A DNA stretch of 64,000 bases from NCBI RefSeq assembly GCF_002240415.1, contig NZ_CP020028.1, positions 62,001 through 126,000 on the forward strand. Reading direction: 5' to 3'. Position 1 is the first letter of the stretch. Each line of letters opens with the position of its first letter. The position numbers and the translations under genes were made by a program. This document shows, piece by piece, positions 9,869 through 18,711 of this stretch. The notes beneath the pieces were generated by a model that worked only from the letters and a program-made list of their open reading frames with translations, searched no databases and was not told the DNA's origin. This DNA is from Paenibacillus kribbensis. GTDB lineage: Bacteria; Bacillota; Bacilli; Paenibacillales; Paenibacillaceae.

Positions 9869-10684
9869 ATGAAAAGGATACGGCTTTCCTTCAAAGGAAG
9901 CCTGCTGACTGGCAGTGTGCTGTTTGGCCTGATCGTGCTGCTCGGGGTGCTGGCTCCATGGGTTGCTCCTCATGATCCTCTGAATGTGGACCTTCTGAAC
10001 CGTCTGGCCCCACCTAGCCAGGAATACCCCTTTGGTACAGACCACCTGGGGCGGGATGTACTGTCACGGCTGATTTACGGGATTCGAACGAGTGTGTTAA
10101 TCGCGTGCGCGATTACTGTGGCTACGCTGAGTGTCAGTCTACCGATAGGCTTGCTCATTGGCTATGTACGTGGGCGTGTGGATCAGCTGATCATGCGGGG
10201 AATTGATGGCGTGCTAGCTTTTCCCGATATTATTTTGACGGTGGCGATTGTGGGGATTTTGGGCCCGGGTTTTGTTAACATGACCTTGGCTATTATTGCG
10301 GTACGGTGGGCGGGCTATGTCCGTTATATCCGCAGTCTGGTTCAAAAAGCCTGTCAGGAGGACTATGTGCGATATGCCCGTTTATCCGGCAATTCACACA
10401 TACGCATACTAAGACGTTACGTATTGCCACAAGTGTTGCCGCAGTTGGTTGTTTATGCGGTATGGGATATCGGGCGCGTGGTGCTGATGATTGCCGGGCT
10501 CTCCTTTCTTGGACTGGGCGTACAGCCGCCCAAGCCAGAGTGGGGCGTGATGCTGCATGATGCAACCTCGTATTTTCAGGTGGCTCCGCATGTCATGATT
10601 TTTCCAGGCTTGGCGATTATGCTGTTTGTGCTTGCGTGCCAGCTGCTGGGTGACCGTTTTTCTGAAAAGGAGGCGGCGAAATAG
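9869..10684 (+). CDS. ABC importer permease, NikC/DppC type
   Basis: A 271-residue partner permease. The N-terminal signature PHDPLNVDLLNRLAPPS and FGTDHLGRDVLSRLIYG is characteristic of the NikC/DppC/OppC family; the coupling loop contains YARLSGNSHIRILRRYVLPQ, and the end carries SFLGLGVQPPKPEWG. GGGGAGG precedes the ATG. Its last base is the first base of the next gene's GTG start. Confidence 0.92.
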   Translation: MKRIRLSFKGSLLTGSVLFGLIVLLGVLAPWVAPHDPLNVDLLNRLAPPSQEYPFGTDHLGRDVLSRLIYGIRTSVLIACAITVATLSVSLPIGLLIGYVRGRVDQLIMRGIDGVLAFPDIILTVAIVGILGPGFVNMTLAIIAVRWAGYVRYIRSLVQKACQEDYVRYARLSGNSHIRILRRYVLPQVLPQLVVYAVWDIGRVVLMIAGLSFLGLGVQPPKPEWGVMLHDATSYFQVAPHVMIFPGLAIMLFVLACQLLGDRFSEKEAAK

Positions 10685-11670
10685 TGGAGCATCGGACAGA
10701 CATTGGTCGAAAGGATATGATAGAGCGAGTGGACGGGCGCAAGCCGCTGTTACACGTGGAACATTTGGGGATAGGCCGTATAGGCGCGGGAATAGCTAAT
10801 GAGACGGGAACAGGCTCGGATGCAGGTAGAAAATCGGAAGCGAACGGGGAAATAATGCGGAACGGTGGCCATCAACCGCTGCTGCGAGATGTGAGCTTTT
10901 CCGTATATCCGGGCGAAATTGTGGCTCTGACCGGACCGAGCGGGTGCGGCAAGAGCCTGACTGCACATGCAATCGCAGGCATGCTGGAGCCGGGGATCGC
11001 TGTTACGCAAGGGCATATTTACTATAACGGGGAGGACATCGTCCCGTTCCATGAACGGCGCTGGCAAAGGCTGCGCCGCGAGGATATTGCGCTGCTCATT
11101 CAGCAATCGCTGAGCGGGCTGAACCCGATCCGTACCGTCCGCGCACAGTTGACGGATACGTTAAGGCTGCACGGGCGGCGTCATTTGCCGCACGAACAGA
11201 AGGAGCCGGGGCATGCTGGTGCTCATACTGCCCCGTCCTTCGCTGCACCGCAGCAAGCCGTTCTACAGGGTGCGCTACCCTGGATGAGACGGATGATAAG
11301 CCGTGCCACGGAGCTAGCTGGGGGCCGCGCTACGCAATCGCAGGAGGCTTATCTACACGCTCTGCTCCGCAAGGTCGGATTTGCGGACCCGGAGCGCATT
11401 TTGTCGTCGTATCCGTTTGAGCTAAGTGGAGGCATGTGCCAAAGAGTGCTGCTGGCTGCCATGTTAAGCTCCGGGCCGCGCCTCTTTATTGCCGACGAGC
11501 CAACTACGGCGCTGGATGTCATCAACCGGGACAAGGTTTTGGCATTGCTCCAGCAGCTGAGAGAGGACTTCGATCTCACCATTTTGTTGATTTCTCATGA
11601 CCGTCAGGGCATAGGCCGTATAGCGGATCGCGTATTGGAGATGAGGCCGGAAGGAAGGATGCACGAATGA
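10684..11670 (+). CDS. ABC importer ATPase, NikD/DppD type, with insertions
   Basis: A nucleotide-binding subunit with Walker A GPSGCGKS, signature LSGGMCQRV, Walker B LFIADEPTTALD and a switch histidine in LLISHD. At 328 residues it is longer than typical NikD (about 250-270). Extra residues sit in a Gly/Ala-rich stretch before Walker A (about 35 residues) and in a 50-residue stretch between the Q-loop and the signature (GRRHLPHEQ onward). The start is the GTG at 10684 or the ATG at 10717. The catalytic motifs are intact, so it is probably active. Confidence 0.88.
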   Translation: MEHRTDIGRKDMIERVDGRKPLLHVEHLGIGRIGAGIANETGTGSDAGRKSEANGEIMRNGGHQPLLRDVSFSVYPGEIVALTGPSGCGKSLTAHAIAGMLEPGIAVTQGHIYYNGEDIVPFHERRWQRLRREDIALLIQQSLSGLNPIRTVRAQLTDTLRLHGRRHLPHEQKEPGHAGAHTAPSFAAPQQAVLQGALPWMRRMISRATELAGGRATQSQEAYLHALLRKVGFADPERILSSYPFELSGGMCQRVLLAAMLSSGPRLFIADEPTTALDVINRDKVLALLQQLREDFDLTILLISHDRQGIGRIADRVLEMRPEGRMHE

Positions 11671-12446
11671 TACTGGAATTGAAGCAAGTGACCAAAACTT
11701 ATCCTGTCCGCAGACGGAAAAAAGGCTGGTTTAGCAAGCAAGATAGCGAGCAGGCCGCCGTGAAGCAGGTAAGTCTTGAATTACAGCGGGGAGAATGCCT
11801 CGGACTGGTTGGGGAAAGCGGAAGCGGCAAAAGTACGCTGGCACAATGTATCATGAGGCTGGAACCGTTGACCTCGGGGGAGGTTTGGCTGGATCGTCAG
11901 CCCATTCACAGTGGAAAGGTGAAGGATGTTCATCTGTACAAGCGAGTCCAGTTGGTCGCTCAGGACTCGTCTTCCTCACTGCATCCCCGTATGACCATTC
12001 GCGATATTTTGCTGGAGCCGATCCGCAATTATTTTCCTGAGCGAAAAGCGCAAGCGCTGGATATCTGTCTGTCCCTGCTGGAATCGGTAGGCTTGGAGGC
12101 TGACAGTCTGGAGAAATACCCATCACAGCTAAGCGGCGGACAAAAGCAGCGGGTATGCATCGCTCGTGCGCTGGCGGTGGAGCCGGAAATCATCCTGTTT
12201 GACGAATCCGTCGCCAATCTCGACGCAGCAACACAGTCCTCCGTACTCGACTTGCTCAAGAAAGTCCAGATAGAACGTCAGTTATCCTACCTTTTCATCA
12301 CTCATGATCTTCAATCCACCCGTCCGTTTTGTGATCGGATTGCCGTTATGTATCAGGGGGAGATCGTGGAAGTATTCAAGGATTGGGATGAAAGCCTGTT
12401 ACAGCATGAGTACACTCACACCTTGTTTCAAACGTTGGTGGAATGA
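11667..12446 (+). CDS. ABC importer ATPase, NikE/DppF type
   Basis: The second ATPase of the importer, 259 residues, overlapping the previous gene by 4 bp (ATGA). Walker A is GESGSGKST, the signature LSGGQKQRV, Walker B ILFDESVANLD and the switch FITHD. It has Glu-Ser where many relatives have Glu-Pro in the Walker B region, as is common in the DppF branch. No clear terminator follows before the next operon's promoter. Confidence 0.92.
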   Translation: MILELKQVTKTYPVRRRKKGWFSKQDSEQAAVKQVSLELQRGECLGLVGESGSGKSTLAQCIMRLEPLTSGEVWLDRQPIHSGKVKDVHLYKRVQLVAQDSSSSLHPRMTIRDILLEPIRNYFPERKAQALDICLSLLESVGLEADSLEKYPSQLSGGQKQRVCIARALAVEPEIILFDESVANLDAATQSSVLDLLKKVQIERQLSYLFITHDLQSTRPFCDRIAVMYQGEIVEVFKDWDESLLQHEYTHTLFQTLVE

Positions 12447-12506
12447 TCCATCTATCTCAAATTATACAAATTTAAAATAAATTTGATCTTTCCTTGTCGA
12501 ATATTG

Positions 12507-12535
12507 TTGACAAAATAAGATGTGCTACCTATTCT
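12507..12535 (+). promoter_or_regulatory. promoter of the Fur-boxed Nik-type operon
   Basis: TTGACA (12507-12512), a 17-base spacer and TATTCT (12530-12535). The predicted start point falls just before the Fur box. Confidence 0.6.
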
Positions 12536-12546
12536 TAATATGATTA

Positions 12547-12561
12547 TGATAATCATTATCA
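12547..12561. promoter_or_regulatory. Fur box
   Basis: TGATAATCATTATCA is a perfect 7-1-7 inverted repeat matching the Bacillus Fur consensus. Counting flanks, GATTATGATAATCATTATC matches 18 of the 19 bases of the classical box. It covers the start of the transcript and so should block expression when iron is sufficient. Confidence 0.9.
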
Positions 12562-12588
12562 CATATATAGAAAAGGGGAAAAACATTG

Positions 12589-14214
12589 ATGTCCGTTCGA
12601 CACCGCAAGACTACCACCCTTATGTTGGTGGCAATCCTCCTATTATCCGTTATTTTAGGTTGCGCGAAGCAGGAGGATACACCTGCATCCACCTCAATGA
12701 ACGGAGCTGCCAATGAAAAGTCGATCACGCTATCGTGGCCGCGTGACATTGGTACAATGAATCCTCACGTATACAACCCTTCCCAGCTTTTTGCACAATC
12801 CATGATTTATGAGCCGTTAGTCAGCTACAAGCAAGGAGGCAAGCTGGAGCCTGCTTTGGCTGAATCCTGGACGATATCCAAGGACGGCAAAACATATACG
12901 TTCAAGCTTCGCAAAGGTGTGAAATTTTCAGATGGAACACCGTTCAACGCAGCTATTGTCAAAAAGAACTTTGACGCAATCATGAAAAATGATAAGACGC
13001 ACAGCTGGCTTGGTGTGGTAGGTGTTCTCGACAAAACGGAGGTCGTGGATGACAGCACCTTCCGATTGACGCTCAAGGAGCCGTACTACCCGGTGCTTCA
13101 GGATTTGTCCGTCGTTCGTCCGTTCCGCTTTTTGGGTGAGGCCGGGTTCCCGGATGATGGGGACACCTCCAAAGGCATCAAGAAACCTGTAGGTACAGGA
13201 CCTTGGATGCTGGATGAATACAAGCAGGATGAATATGCAACCTTTAAGCGCAATCCAAATTATTGGGGAACTGCACCGAAGGTGGATAAAATTATCGTAA
13301 AAATCATTCCCGATAGCGAAACGCGTGTAATGGCCTTTGAGAAAGGCGATTTGGATCTGATTTACGGAGAAGGTGTCATTAGTCTGGATGCCTTCAAGCA
13401 GCTTCGCGACACAGATAAGTATGTTACCAAGCTGTCCGATCCTGTCGGCACAAGAAGCCTGCTGCTCAATTCGTCCAATCCCAAGCTGTCAGACCTCCGC
13501 GTACGCTTGGCCCTCCAGCATGGCTTTAACAAGCAGGCGATGGTGGAAGGTGTGACCTCAGGGCTGGAGGAAAAAGCGGATACCGTTTTGTCCAAAAACT
13601 ATCCGTATACGAATGTGGACTTACAGCCCGTGGGCTATGATGTGGAAAAATCCAAAGCGCTGCTGGATGAGGCCGGCTGGAAGCTGCCAGCTGGCGGTAC
13701 GGTGCGGGAGAAGGATGGACAGCAACTCGATTTTGAGCTGATTTTTGATAAAACCGATCCGATCCAAAAGGCGATGGCTGAAACCATTCAGGCGGAATGG
13801 GGAGAGTTGGGTGTTAAAGTGAACCTGACCGGGCTGGAGCTGACGGTTCAAATCAAGCGCCTTAGATCCAACCAGTTTGATCTGTACTTCTGGTACAACT
13901 ATGGTGCGCCTTATGATCCTCATTCTTTTATTAACGTCATTGCCAAGAAGAGCTTCGGGATTTCCGAGGTGCTAAGCGCCCTTCCAATGAAGAAGAATCT
14001 GGATCAGCAAGTACACGAAGCACTCTCATCGACAGATGAAACCAAGCGTCAAGAGCTGTATGCTTCGATTCTGAAGACGCTTCAGGAGCAATCTGCCATT
14101 GTGCCTATTTCATATATTAAGAAAACTGCCGTATACCAGAAAAAAATTACGAATTTTGTATTCCCGGCCAACCGGGATGAAAATCCATTTGATGGAATTG
14201 AAATCGGAAAGTAG
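12589..14214 (+). CDS. nickel/metallophore-type solute-binding lipoprotein (NikA-like)
   Basis: A 541-residue family 5 solute-binding protein. It begins with a lipoprotein signal (ILGC) and carries GTMNPHVYNPSQLFAQSMIY, very close to the NikA signature region. NikA/CntA-type proteins bind Ni(II) as a small chelate. The Fur box upstream suggests use in iron limitation, as with the staphylopine-type Cnt systems. No nicotianamine-like synthase genes are nearby, so any metallophore would be made elsewhere or scavenged. ATG at 12589, with AAGGGG ten bases upstream; a TTG one codon earlier is also in frame. Confidence 0.88.
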   Translation: MSVRHRKTTTLMLVAILLLSVILGCAKQEDTPASTSMNGAANEKSITLSWPRDIGTMNPHVYNPSQLFAQSMIYEPLVSYKQGGKLEPALAESWTISKDGKTYTFKLRKGVKFSDGTPFNAAIVKKNFDAIMKNDKTHSWLGVVGVLDKTEVVDDSTFRLTLKEPYYPVLQDLSVVRPFRFLGEAGFPDDGDTSKGIKKPVGTGPWMLDEYKQDEYATFKRNPNYWGTAPKVDKIIVKIIPDSETRVMAFEKGDLDLIYGEGVISLDAFKQLRDTDKYVTKLSDPVGTRSLLLNSSNPKLSDLRVRLALQHGFNKQAMVEGVTSGLEEKADTVLSKNYPYTNVDLQPVGYDVEKSKALLDEAGWKLPAGGTVREKDGQQLDFELIFDKTDPIQKAMAETIQAEWGELGVKVNLTGLELTVQIKRLRSNQFDLYFWYNYGAPYDPHSFINVIAKKSFGISEVLSALPMKKNLDQQVHEALSSTDETKRQELYASILKTLQEQSAIVPISYIKKTAVYQKKITNFVFPANRDENPFDGIEIGK

Positions 14215-14260
14215 TTGAAATGAAAGGGTAACGTTCGTTTACAGAAGAGGAGGACAACTT

Positions 14261-15205
14261 GTGATCAGCTATATTGGGAAACGAATGATAGCGGTCATTC
14301 CTATTGTTCTCTTTGCCACTCTCGTTACCTTTGCACTCATTCATATTTCACCGGTTGATCCGGCCGAGGCCTATTTGACAGCAGCTCACATCTATCCGAC
14401 TCCGGAAATTCTGGAGCAGAAGCGGCATGAATTCGGGCTGGATCAGCCTTTGCTGACACAGTATATGCAGACGCTGCAAAGAATCAGCCGGCTGGATTTT
14501 GGTACTTCGTACCTGACAAACAAGCCGGTGTGGGATGAGGTGAAGGTTCGGCTGCCGGCCACTGCCGAGCTGGCCTTGAGCAGCATGCTGCTATCCATTG
14601 TGGTGAGTATTCCGCTGGGCGTACTGGCGGCGATACGTAAAAATGGCTGGATCGACATGCTTAGTCGAGGGGTTTCATATGTTGGAGCGTCTATTCCACA
14701 GTTCTGGCTGGGATATCTGTTGATTTTCTTTTTCTCTGTCCGGTTGGACTTGCTGCCTGTAGAGGGGCGGGGAACATGGCAGCATTTGGTGCTCCCCACG
14801 TTGACCCTGTCGTTCGTTCTGATTGCTCTATATACGCGCCTGCTGCGCTCCAGTGTATTGGAGCAGCTTCAGGAAACGTATGTGCAGTATGCCAGAACCA
14901 GAGGGATTCGTGAACGTATAATTATGCTCAAGCATGTGCTCAAAATTGCCATTGCTCCGCTGATTACGGGTATGGGCATGAATCTGGGCAAGCTGCTGAC
15001 CGGAACGATTATTGTGGAGCAGGTGTTTTCATGGCCCGGTTTTGGCCGATATTTTGTGGAAGCGATTTTTAACCGGGATATTCCCGTCATACAATGCTAT
15101 GTGTTTTTGGCGGCATGCCTGTTCATCGTATGCAATTTGCTCGTTGATCTGGTGCATTTGTATATGGACCCCCGAATTTCAGCGAAGGGACGAGCAGAGC
15201 GGTGA
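14261..15205 (+). CDS. ABC importer permease, NikB type
   Basis: A 314-residue permease with the NikB/DppB features FALIHISPVDPAEAYL at the N-terminus, the coupling loop YARTRGIRERIIMLKHVLK and VEQVFSWPGFGRYFVEAIF near the end. It starts at a GTG with GAGGAGG at good spacing. It forms the channel together with the next gene's product. Confidence 0.92.
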   Translation: MISYIGKRMIAVIPIVLFATLVTFALIHISPVDPAEAYLTAAHIYPTPEILEQKRHEFGLDQPLLTQYMQTLQRISRLDFGTSYLTNKPVWDEVKVRLPATAELALSSMLLSIVVSIPLGVLAAIRKNGWIDMLSRGVSYVGASIPQFWLGYLLIFFFSVRLDLLPVEGRGTWQHLVLPTLTLSFVLIALYTRLLRSSVLEQLQETYVQYARTRGIRERIIMLKHVLKIAIAPLITGMGMNLGKLLTGTIIVEQVFSWPGFGRYFVEAIFNRDIPVIQCYVFLAACLFIVCNLLVDLVHLYMDPRISAKGRAER

Positions 15206-16035
15206 TGATAAGGTTGCGTACAATGTTCAAGGGTCAAAAAGTAATCGTGGCCTGCTCTGTCGTGCTGGCGGCTCTTTTCATCATTATGGCGATAGCCCCG
15301 TGGCTGGCCCCCCATGATCCGGTTAAAGTCAATTTATTGCACAAGCTGGAAGGACCTTCGAAGGAATACTGGCTGGGAACTGATCATTTGGGTCGGGACA
15401 ATCTGTCCCGGCTGCTGTATGGAGCGCGTATTTCGCTCGGCTTTGCGACATTGATTTTCCTGTCCTCGCTTGGCATTGGTGTCGTGATTGGATCGGTTGC
15501 AGGTTATGTGGGCGGCTGGGTCGATAGTGTGCTAATGCGGTTTTGCGAAGGGATTATGGCGTTCCCGAATCTGGTGCTCGTACTGGGTATTGTCGGTATT
15601 TTTGGGCCGGGTCTGATGCAGGTGCTGCTTGCCTTGATGATGGTGCAGTGGGTGTATTATGCCCGAATGTGCCGCAATATGGTCGTTAGTCTGAAAGAGC
15701 GGAATTTTATAGCGGCCGCAAGGATTAGCGGCTCCTCCTCAGGAGCCATTATCCGGAGGCATATCATTCCCAATGTGCTGCGTCCGATTGTGGTTATGGG
15801 TACGCTGGAGATGGGCTGGGCGATCATGGATATTTCCGCGTTGTCTTTCCTCGGTCTGGGTATCCAGCCACCGACTCCCGAGTGGGGAGCGATGATTCAT
15901 GAGGGAACAGGCTACATCCGCAGTCATCCGGAATTAATGATCTATCCGGGCGTCATGATTCTGGTAGTGGTCATGGCCTTCAATATATTGGGAGAGGCGC
16001 TGTCAGACCGGTACGGAATTTCCAAACGTCAGTAA
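15202..16035 (+). CDS. ABC importer permease, NikC type
   Basis: A 277-residue partner permease with PWLAPHDPVKVNL, LGTDHLGRDNLSRLLYGARI and the terminal SFLGLGIQPPTPEWGAMIHE, all diagnostic of NikC/DppC. The start is either the GTG at 15202 or the ATG at 15205; both overlap the previous stop, so translation is coupled. Confidence 0.92.
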   Translation: MMIRLRTMFKGQKVIVACSVVLAALFIIMAIAPWLAPHDPVKVNLLHKLEGPSKEYWLGTDHLGRDNLSRLLYGARISLGFATLIFLSSLGIGVVIGSVAGYVGGWVDSVLMRFCEGIMAFPNLVLVLGIVGIFGPGLMQVLLALMMVQWVYYARMCRNMVVSLKERNFIAAARISGSSSGAIIRRHIIPNVLRPIVVMGTLEMGWAIMDISALSFLGLGIQPPTPEWGAMIHEGTGYIRSHPELMIYPGVMILVVVMAFNILGEALSDRYGISKRQ

Positions 16036-16054
16036 AACAGGAGTGAGAACAACG

Positions 16055-16885
16055 ATGGATGACGGGGCGAAGTCGAAGGTGCTGGAGGTCCGCGGCTTGC
16101 AGGTGAAGCTCCAAACGGGTACAGGGACAGTGCCTCTGCTGGAGCCAATTGATTTTGAACTGAAAAAAGGGCAGGTACTGGGTCTTGTTGGCGAAAGTGG
16201 AAGCGGCAAAACGGTGACCTGTAACGCCCTGCTCCAGTTGCTGGATCGCCAGACGATGGACGTAAAAGGCAGTGTCCGTCTGAATGGGCGTGAGCTGAAC
16301 GGAATGGCGGCCGAGGAGATGCGGCGTATTCTTGGCAAGGACATCGCGTTGATTATGCAAAATCCGATGAATGCTTTTACGCCCGTGTATACGATCGGGG
16401 CTCAGTTTATGGAAACCATCCGCACTCATACCCAATTGACCACACGACAGGCCCGTAATCTTGCTATAACAGCTTTGGAAAAGATGAATTTGCCCGAACC
16501 GGCCAAGCTGTTGAAGCGGTATCCCTTTCAGCTCAGCGGGGGGATGCTACAACGCGTCATGATTGCCATTTCCATGTGCCTGCGTCCTGCGGTGGTGATC
16601 GCGGATGAACCGACAACAGCGCTCGATGTCGTGAATCAGCTACAGGTGCTGAGAGAGCTGGACCGCTTGCGCACAGAATACGGCACCTCCATTTTGCTGA
16701 TCTCGCACGATCTGGGAGTGATTTCCCAAATGGCAGATGAAGTAGCTGTCATGCAGCAGGGACGTATTGTCGAGCAGGCGGAGGTTCATCGGCTGTTCAA
16801 TCAGCCGCAGCATGAATATACGAAAATACTGCTGCATGCCAGGCCCAAGTTGTCCCTGCGGGACATGAACCAGGTAGGCGGTTAG
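16055..16885 (+). CDS. ABC importer ATPase, NikD type
   Basis: ATP-binding subunit of about 276 residues with Walker A GESGSGKT, signature LSGGMLQRV, Walker B VVIADEPTTALD and LLISHD. Unlike its counterpart in the upstream operon it lacks the large insertions. AGGAG lies 11 bases before this ATG, which is why I prefer it to the GTG at 16043. Confidence 0.92.
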   Translation: MDDGAKSKVLEVRGLQVKLQTGTGTVPLLEPIDFELKKGQVLGLVGESGSGKTVTCNALLQLLDRQTMDVKGSVRLNGRELNGMAAEEMRRILGKDIALIMQNPMNAFTPVYTIGAQFMETIRTHTQLTTRQARNLAITALEKMNLPEPAKLLKRYPFQLSGGMLQRVMIAISMCLRPAVVIADEPTTALDVVNQLQVLRELDRLRTEYGTSILLISHDLGVISQMADEVAVMQQGRIVEQAEVHRLFNQPQHEYTKILLHARPKLSLRDMNQVGG

Positions 16886-16922
16886 TCGCCTGTGGACGGT
16901 TACACATTCAATAGGGGAGCGA

Positions 16923-17732
16923 ATGCGCGTGCTGCAAGTGAAGGAAGTAACTCATAGCTATGGAAGGCGCAAATGGCTGGGCCGCTCCGAACTACGTCCC
17001 CCCGTGCTGTCCGGCGTTTCGCTTACGATAGAGAGCGGATTTTGCCTGGGCTTGCTTGGAACCAGCGGAGCGGGTAAAAGCACGCTGGGCAAGGTCATTC
17101 TGGGGCTGGAGAAGCCGCAGGAGGGCCAGGTGCTGTTTCAGGGACAGGACATTTATAATGGAAGCACACAGGTCCGCAGGGAGCTGCGACGGGATATGCA
17201 GGTCGTATTTCAGGACTGCTATTCCGCTGTAAATCCCCGGATGACCGCCGGGCAGATTATCGGGGAGCCGCTGGACAATTACGAACGGCTATCGGTACAG
17301 GAGCAAAAGAGAACGGTGGAGAACCTGCTGGAGCGGGTCGGTCTCAAGCCGGAGGATCGGAATAAACTTCCGCATCAGTTTAGCGGCGGACAATTGCAGC
17401 GGATCAACATTGCCCGAGCCATTGCCCTCAAGCCCAAGCTCATCGTGCTGGATGAGTCCGTCAGCAGCCTGGATATGGTTCACCAGATGCATATTTTATC
17501 CCTGCTAGGAGAGCTGAAATCCTCGTTCGGGTTGTCATATCTGTTCATCACGCATGATATTCGGGCAGCTTCCGCCGTCTGTGATGGCATCGCCGTGATG
17601 GAGCAGGGGAAATTGATCGAGCGCTGTGATGACAAGGATCGGATTTTTGAATCCGCCCATCCGGCTGTGCAACGGTTGATCTCATCTATTTTGCCGGAAC
17701 ATCCAGCAGATCGTCTTCCACTTCATGAATGA
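16923..17732 (+). CDS. ABC importer ATPase, NikE type
   Basis: A 269-residue second ATPase with Walker A GTSGAGKST, signature FSGGQLQRI, Walker B IVLDESVSSLD and FITHD. The ATG has AGGGGAG at good spacing, 37 bp after the preceding gene. It is the last gene of the Fur-boxed operon and is followed by a terminator. Confidence 0.92.
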   Translation: MRVLQVKEVTHSYGRRKWLGRSELRPPVLSGVSLTIESGFCLGLLGTSGAGKSTLGKVILGLEKPQEGQVLFQGQDIYNGSTQVRRELRRDMQVVFQDCYSAVNPRMTAGQIIGEPLDNYERLSVQEQKRTVENLLERVGLKPEDRNKLPHQFSGGQLQRINIARAIALKPKLIVLDESVSSLDMVHQMHILSLLGELKSSFGLSYLFITHDIRAASAVCDGIAVMEQGKLIERCDDKDRIFESAHPAVQRLISSILPEHPADRLPLHE

Positions 17733-17737
17733 CAGTT

Positions 17738-17759
17738 GACCCGCAAGGGTCCTTTTTTT
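17738..17759 (+). terminator. terminator of the Fur-boxed operon
   Basis: GACCC-GCAA-GGGTC hairpin with a seven-T tract. Confidence 0.85.
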
Positions 17760-17799
17760 GTGCAGCATATGGATAAGCAATTGAAATCAAATTTATCTG

Positions 17800-17827
17800 T
17801 TGTATTATTTGAATAACCCGCTATAAT
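17800..17827 (+). promoter_or_regulatory. promoter of the amino acid importer operon
   Basis: TTGTAT (17800-17805), a 16-base spacer and a consensus TATAAT (17822-17827), 45 bp before the start codon. Confidence 0.65.
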
Positions 17828-17871
17828 ATAAAATCATAGTAAATTACTTGGGATAAAAAGGGGTATTACAT

Positions 17872-18681
17872 ATGAAAAAATCTGCTTTCGTTGCAGCGAT
17901 TGGCCTATCTCTTGTGTTATTAACGGGTGCCTTGAGTGGATGCTCCTCAAAGGAAGCGGCGTCAGGGGATAAGGTGATTTATGTCGGCACACAAAATGAC
18001 TACCCGCCGTTTGCTTTTACGAATGATAAAAATGAACTGACCGGATACGATGTGGATGTCATCAAGGAAATTGACAAGAAGCTGGACGGCTACAAGTTTG
18101 AGTTTGTTCCTTCGGGCTGGGACGGAATTTTCCTGGCGCTGGAAGCGAACAAAATTCAGGTCGTAGCGGATGAAATCGCCAAGAATCCCGAGCGTGAGCA
18201 AAAATACTTGTTCTCTGATGAATCTTACTTCCAGGCTCAATCCGTCATTGTTGTGAAAAAAGGCAGAACGGATATACACTCTCTCAAGGATTTGGAAGGC
18301 AAGAAGGTAGCTGCTTCCGTAGGGGATTCCTACACTCAATTACTGGAACAGTACAATGCAAAGAACGGAAATAAAATTATTTTGAAATACAATGACACAG
18401 GCACTTCGTCTGACAACCTTCAGGACGTGCAAAATGGCCGGGTAGACGCTTATGTCAATGATCCAGTCATGACGGCTGCTACGATCAAGAAGGAAGGCTT
18501 GCAGGTCGAAGCGATAGGTGATCCTGTGAAAACGGATGATATCAATCTGGTGTTCAATAAGGATAAGCAGGGCGAAGAACTGAAAGCGAAAATTGACCCC
18601 ATTATTAAAGAACTGAAAGCGGACGGAACGCTGAAAAAACTGTCTGAACAATGGACAGGTGGGGAATATATCCCTCAGTAA
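17872..18681 (+). CDS. polar amino acid (cystine-like) binding lipoprotein
   Basis: A 269-residue family 3 solute-binding protein with a lipobox at Cys24 (LSGC). It has the motifs YPPFAFTND, LTGYDVDVIKEI and GRVDAYVNDP that define the polar amino acid group. Size and gene order match the Bacillus TcyJ/K-type cystine systems, but the ligand cannot be proved from sequence. It delivers substrate to the permease encoded 30 bp downstream. Confidence 0.88.
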   Translation: MKKSAFVAAIGLSLVLLTGALSGCSSKEAASGDKVIYVGTQNDYPPFAFTNDKNELTGYDVDVIKEIDKKLDGYKFEFVPSGWDGIFLALEANKIQVVADEIAKNPEREQKYLFSDESYFQAQSVIVVKKGRTDIHSLKDLEGKKVAASVGDSYTQLLEQYNAKNGNKIILKYNDTGTSSDNLQDVQNGRVDAYVNDPVMTAATIKKEGLQVEAIGDPVKTDDINLVFNKDKQGEELKAKIDPIIKELKADGTLKKLSEQWTGGEYIPQ

Positions 18682-18711
18682 CAACAATGCAATGGGTAAA
18701 GTGAGGTTCCT

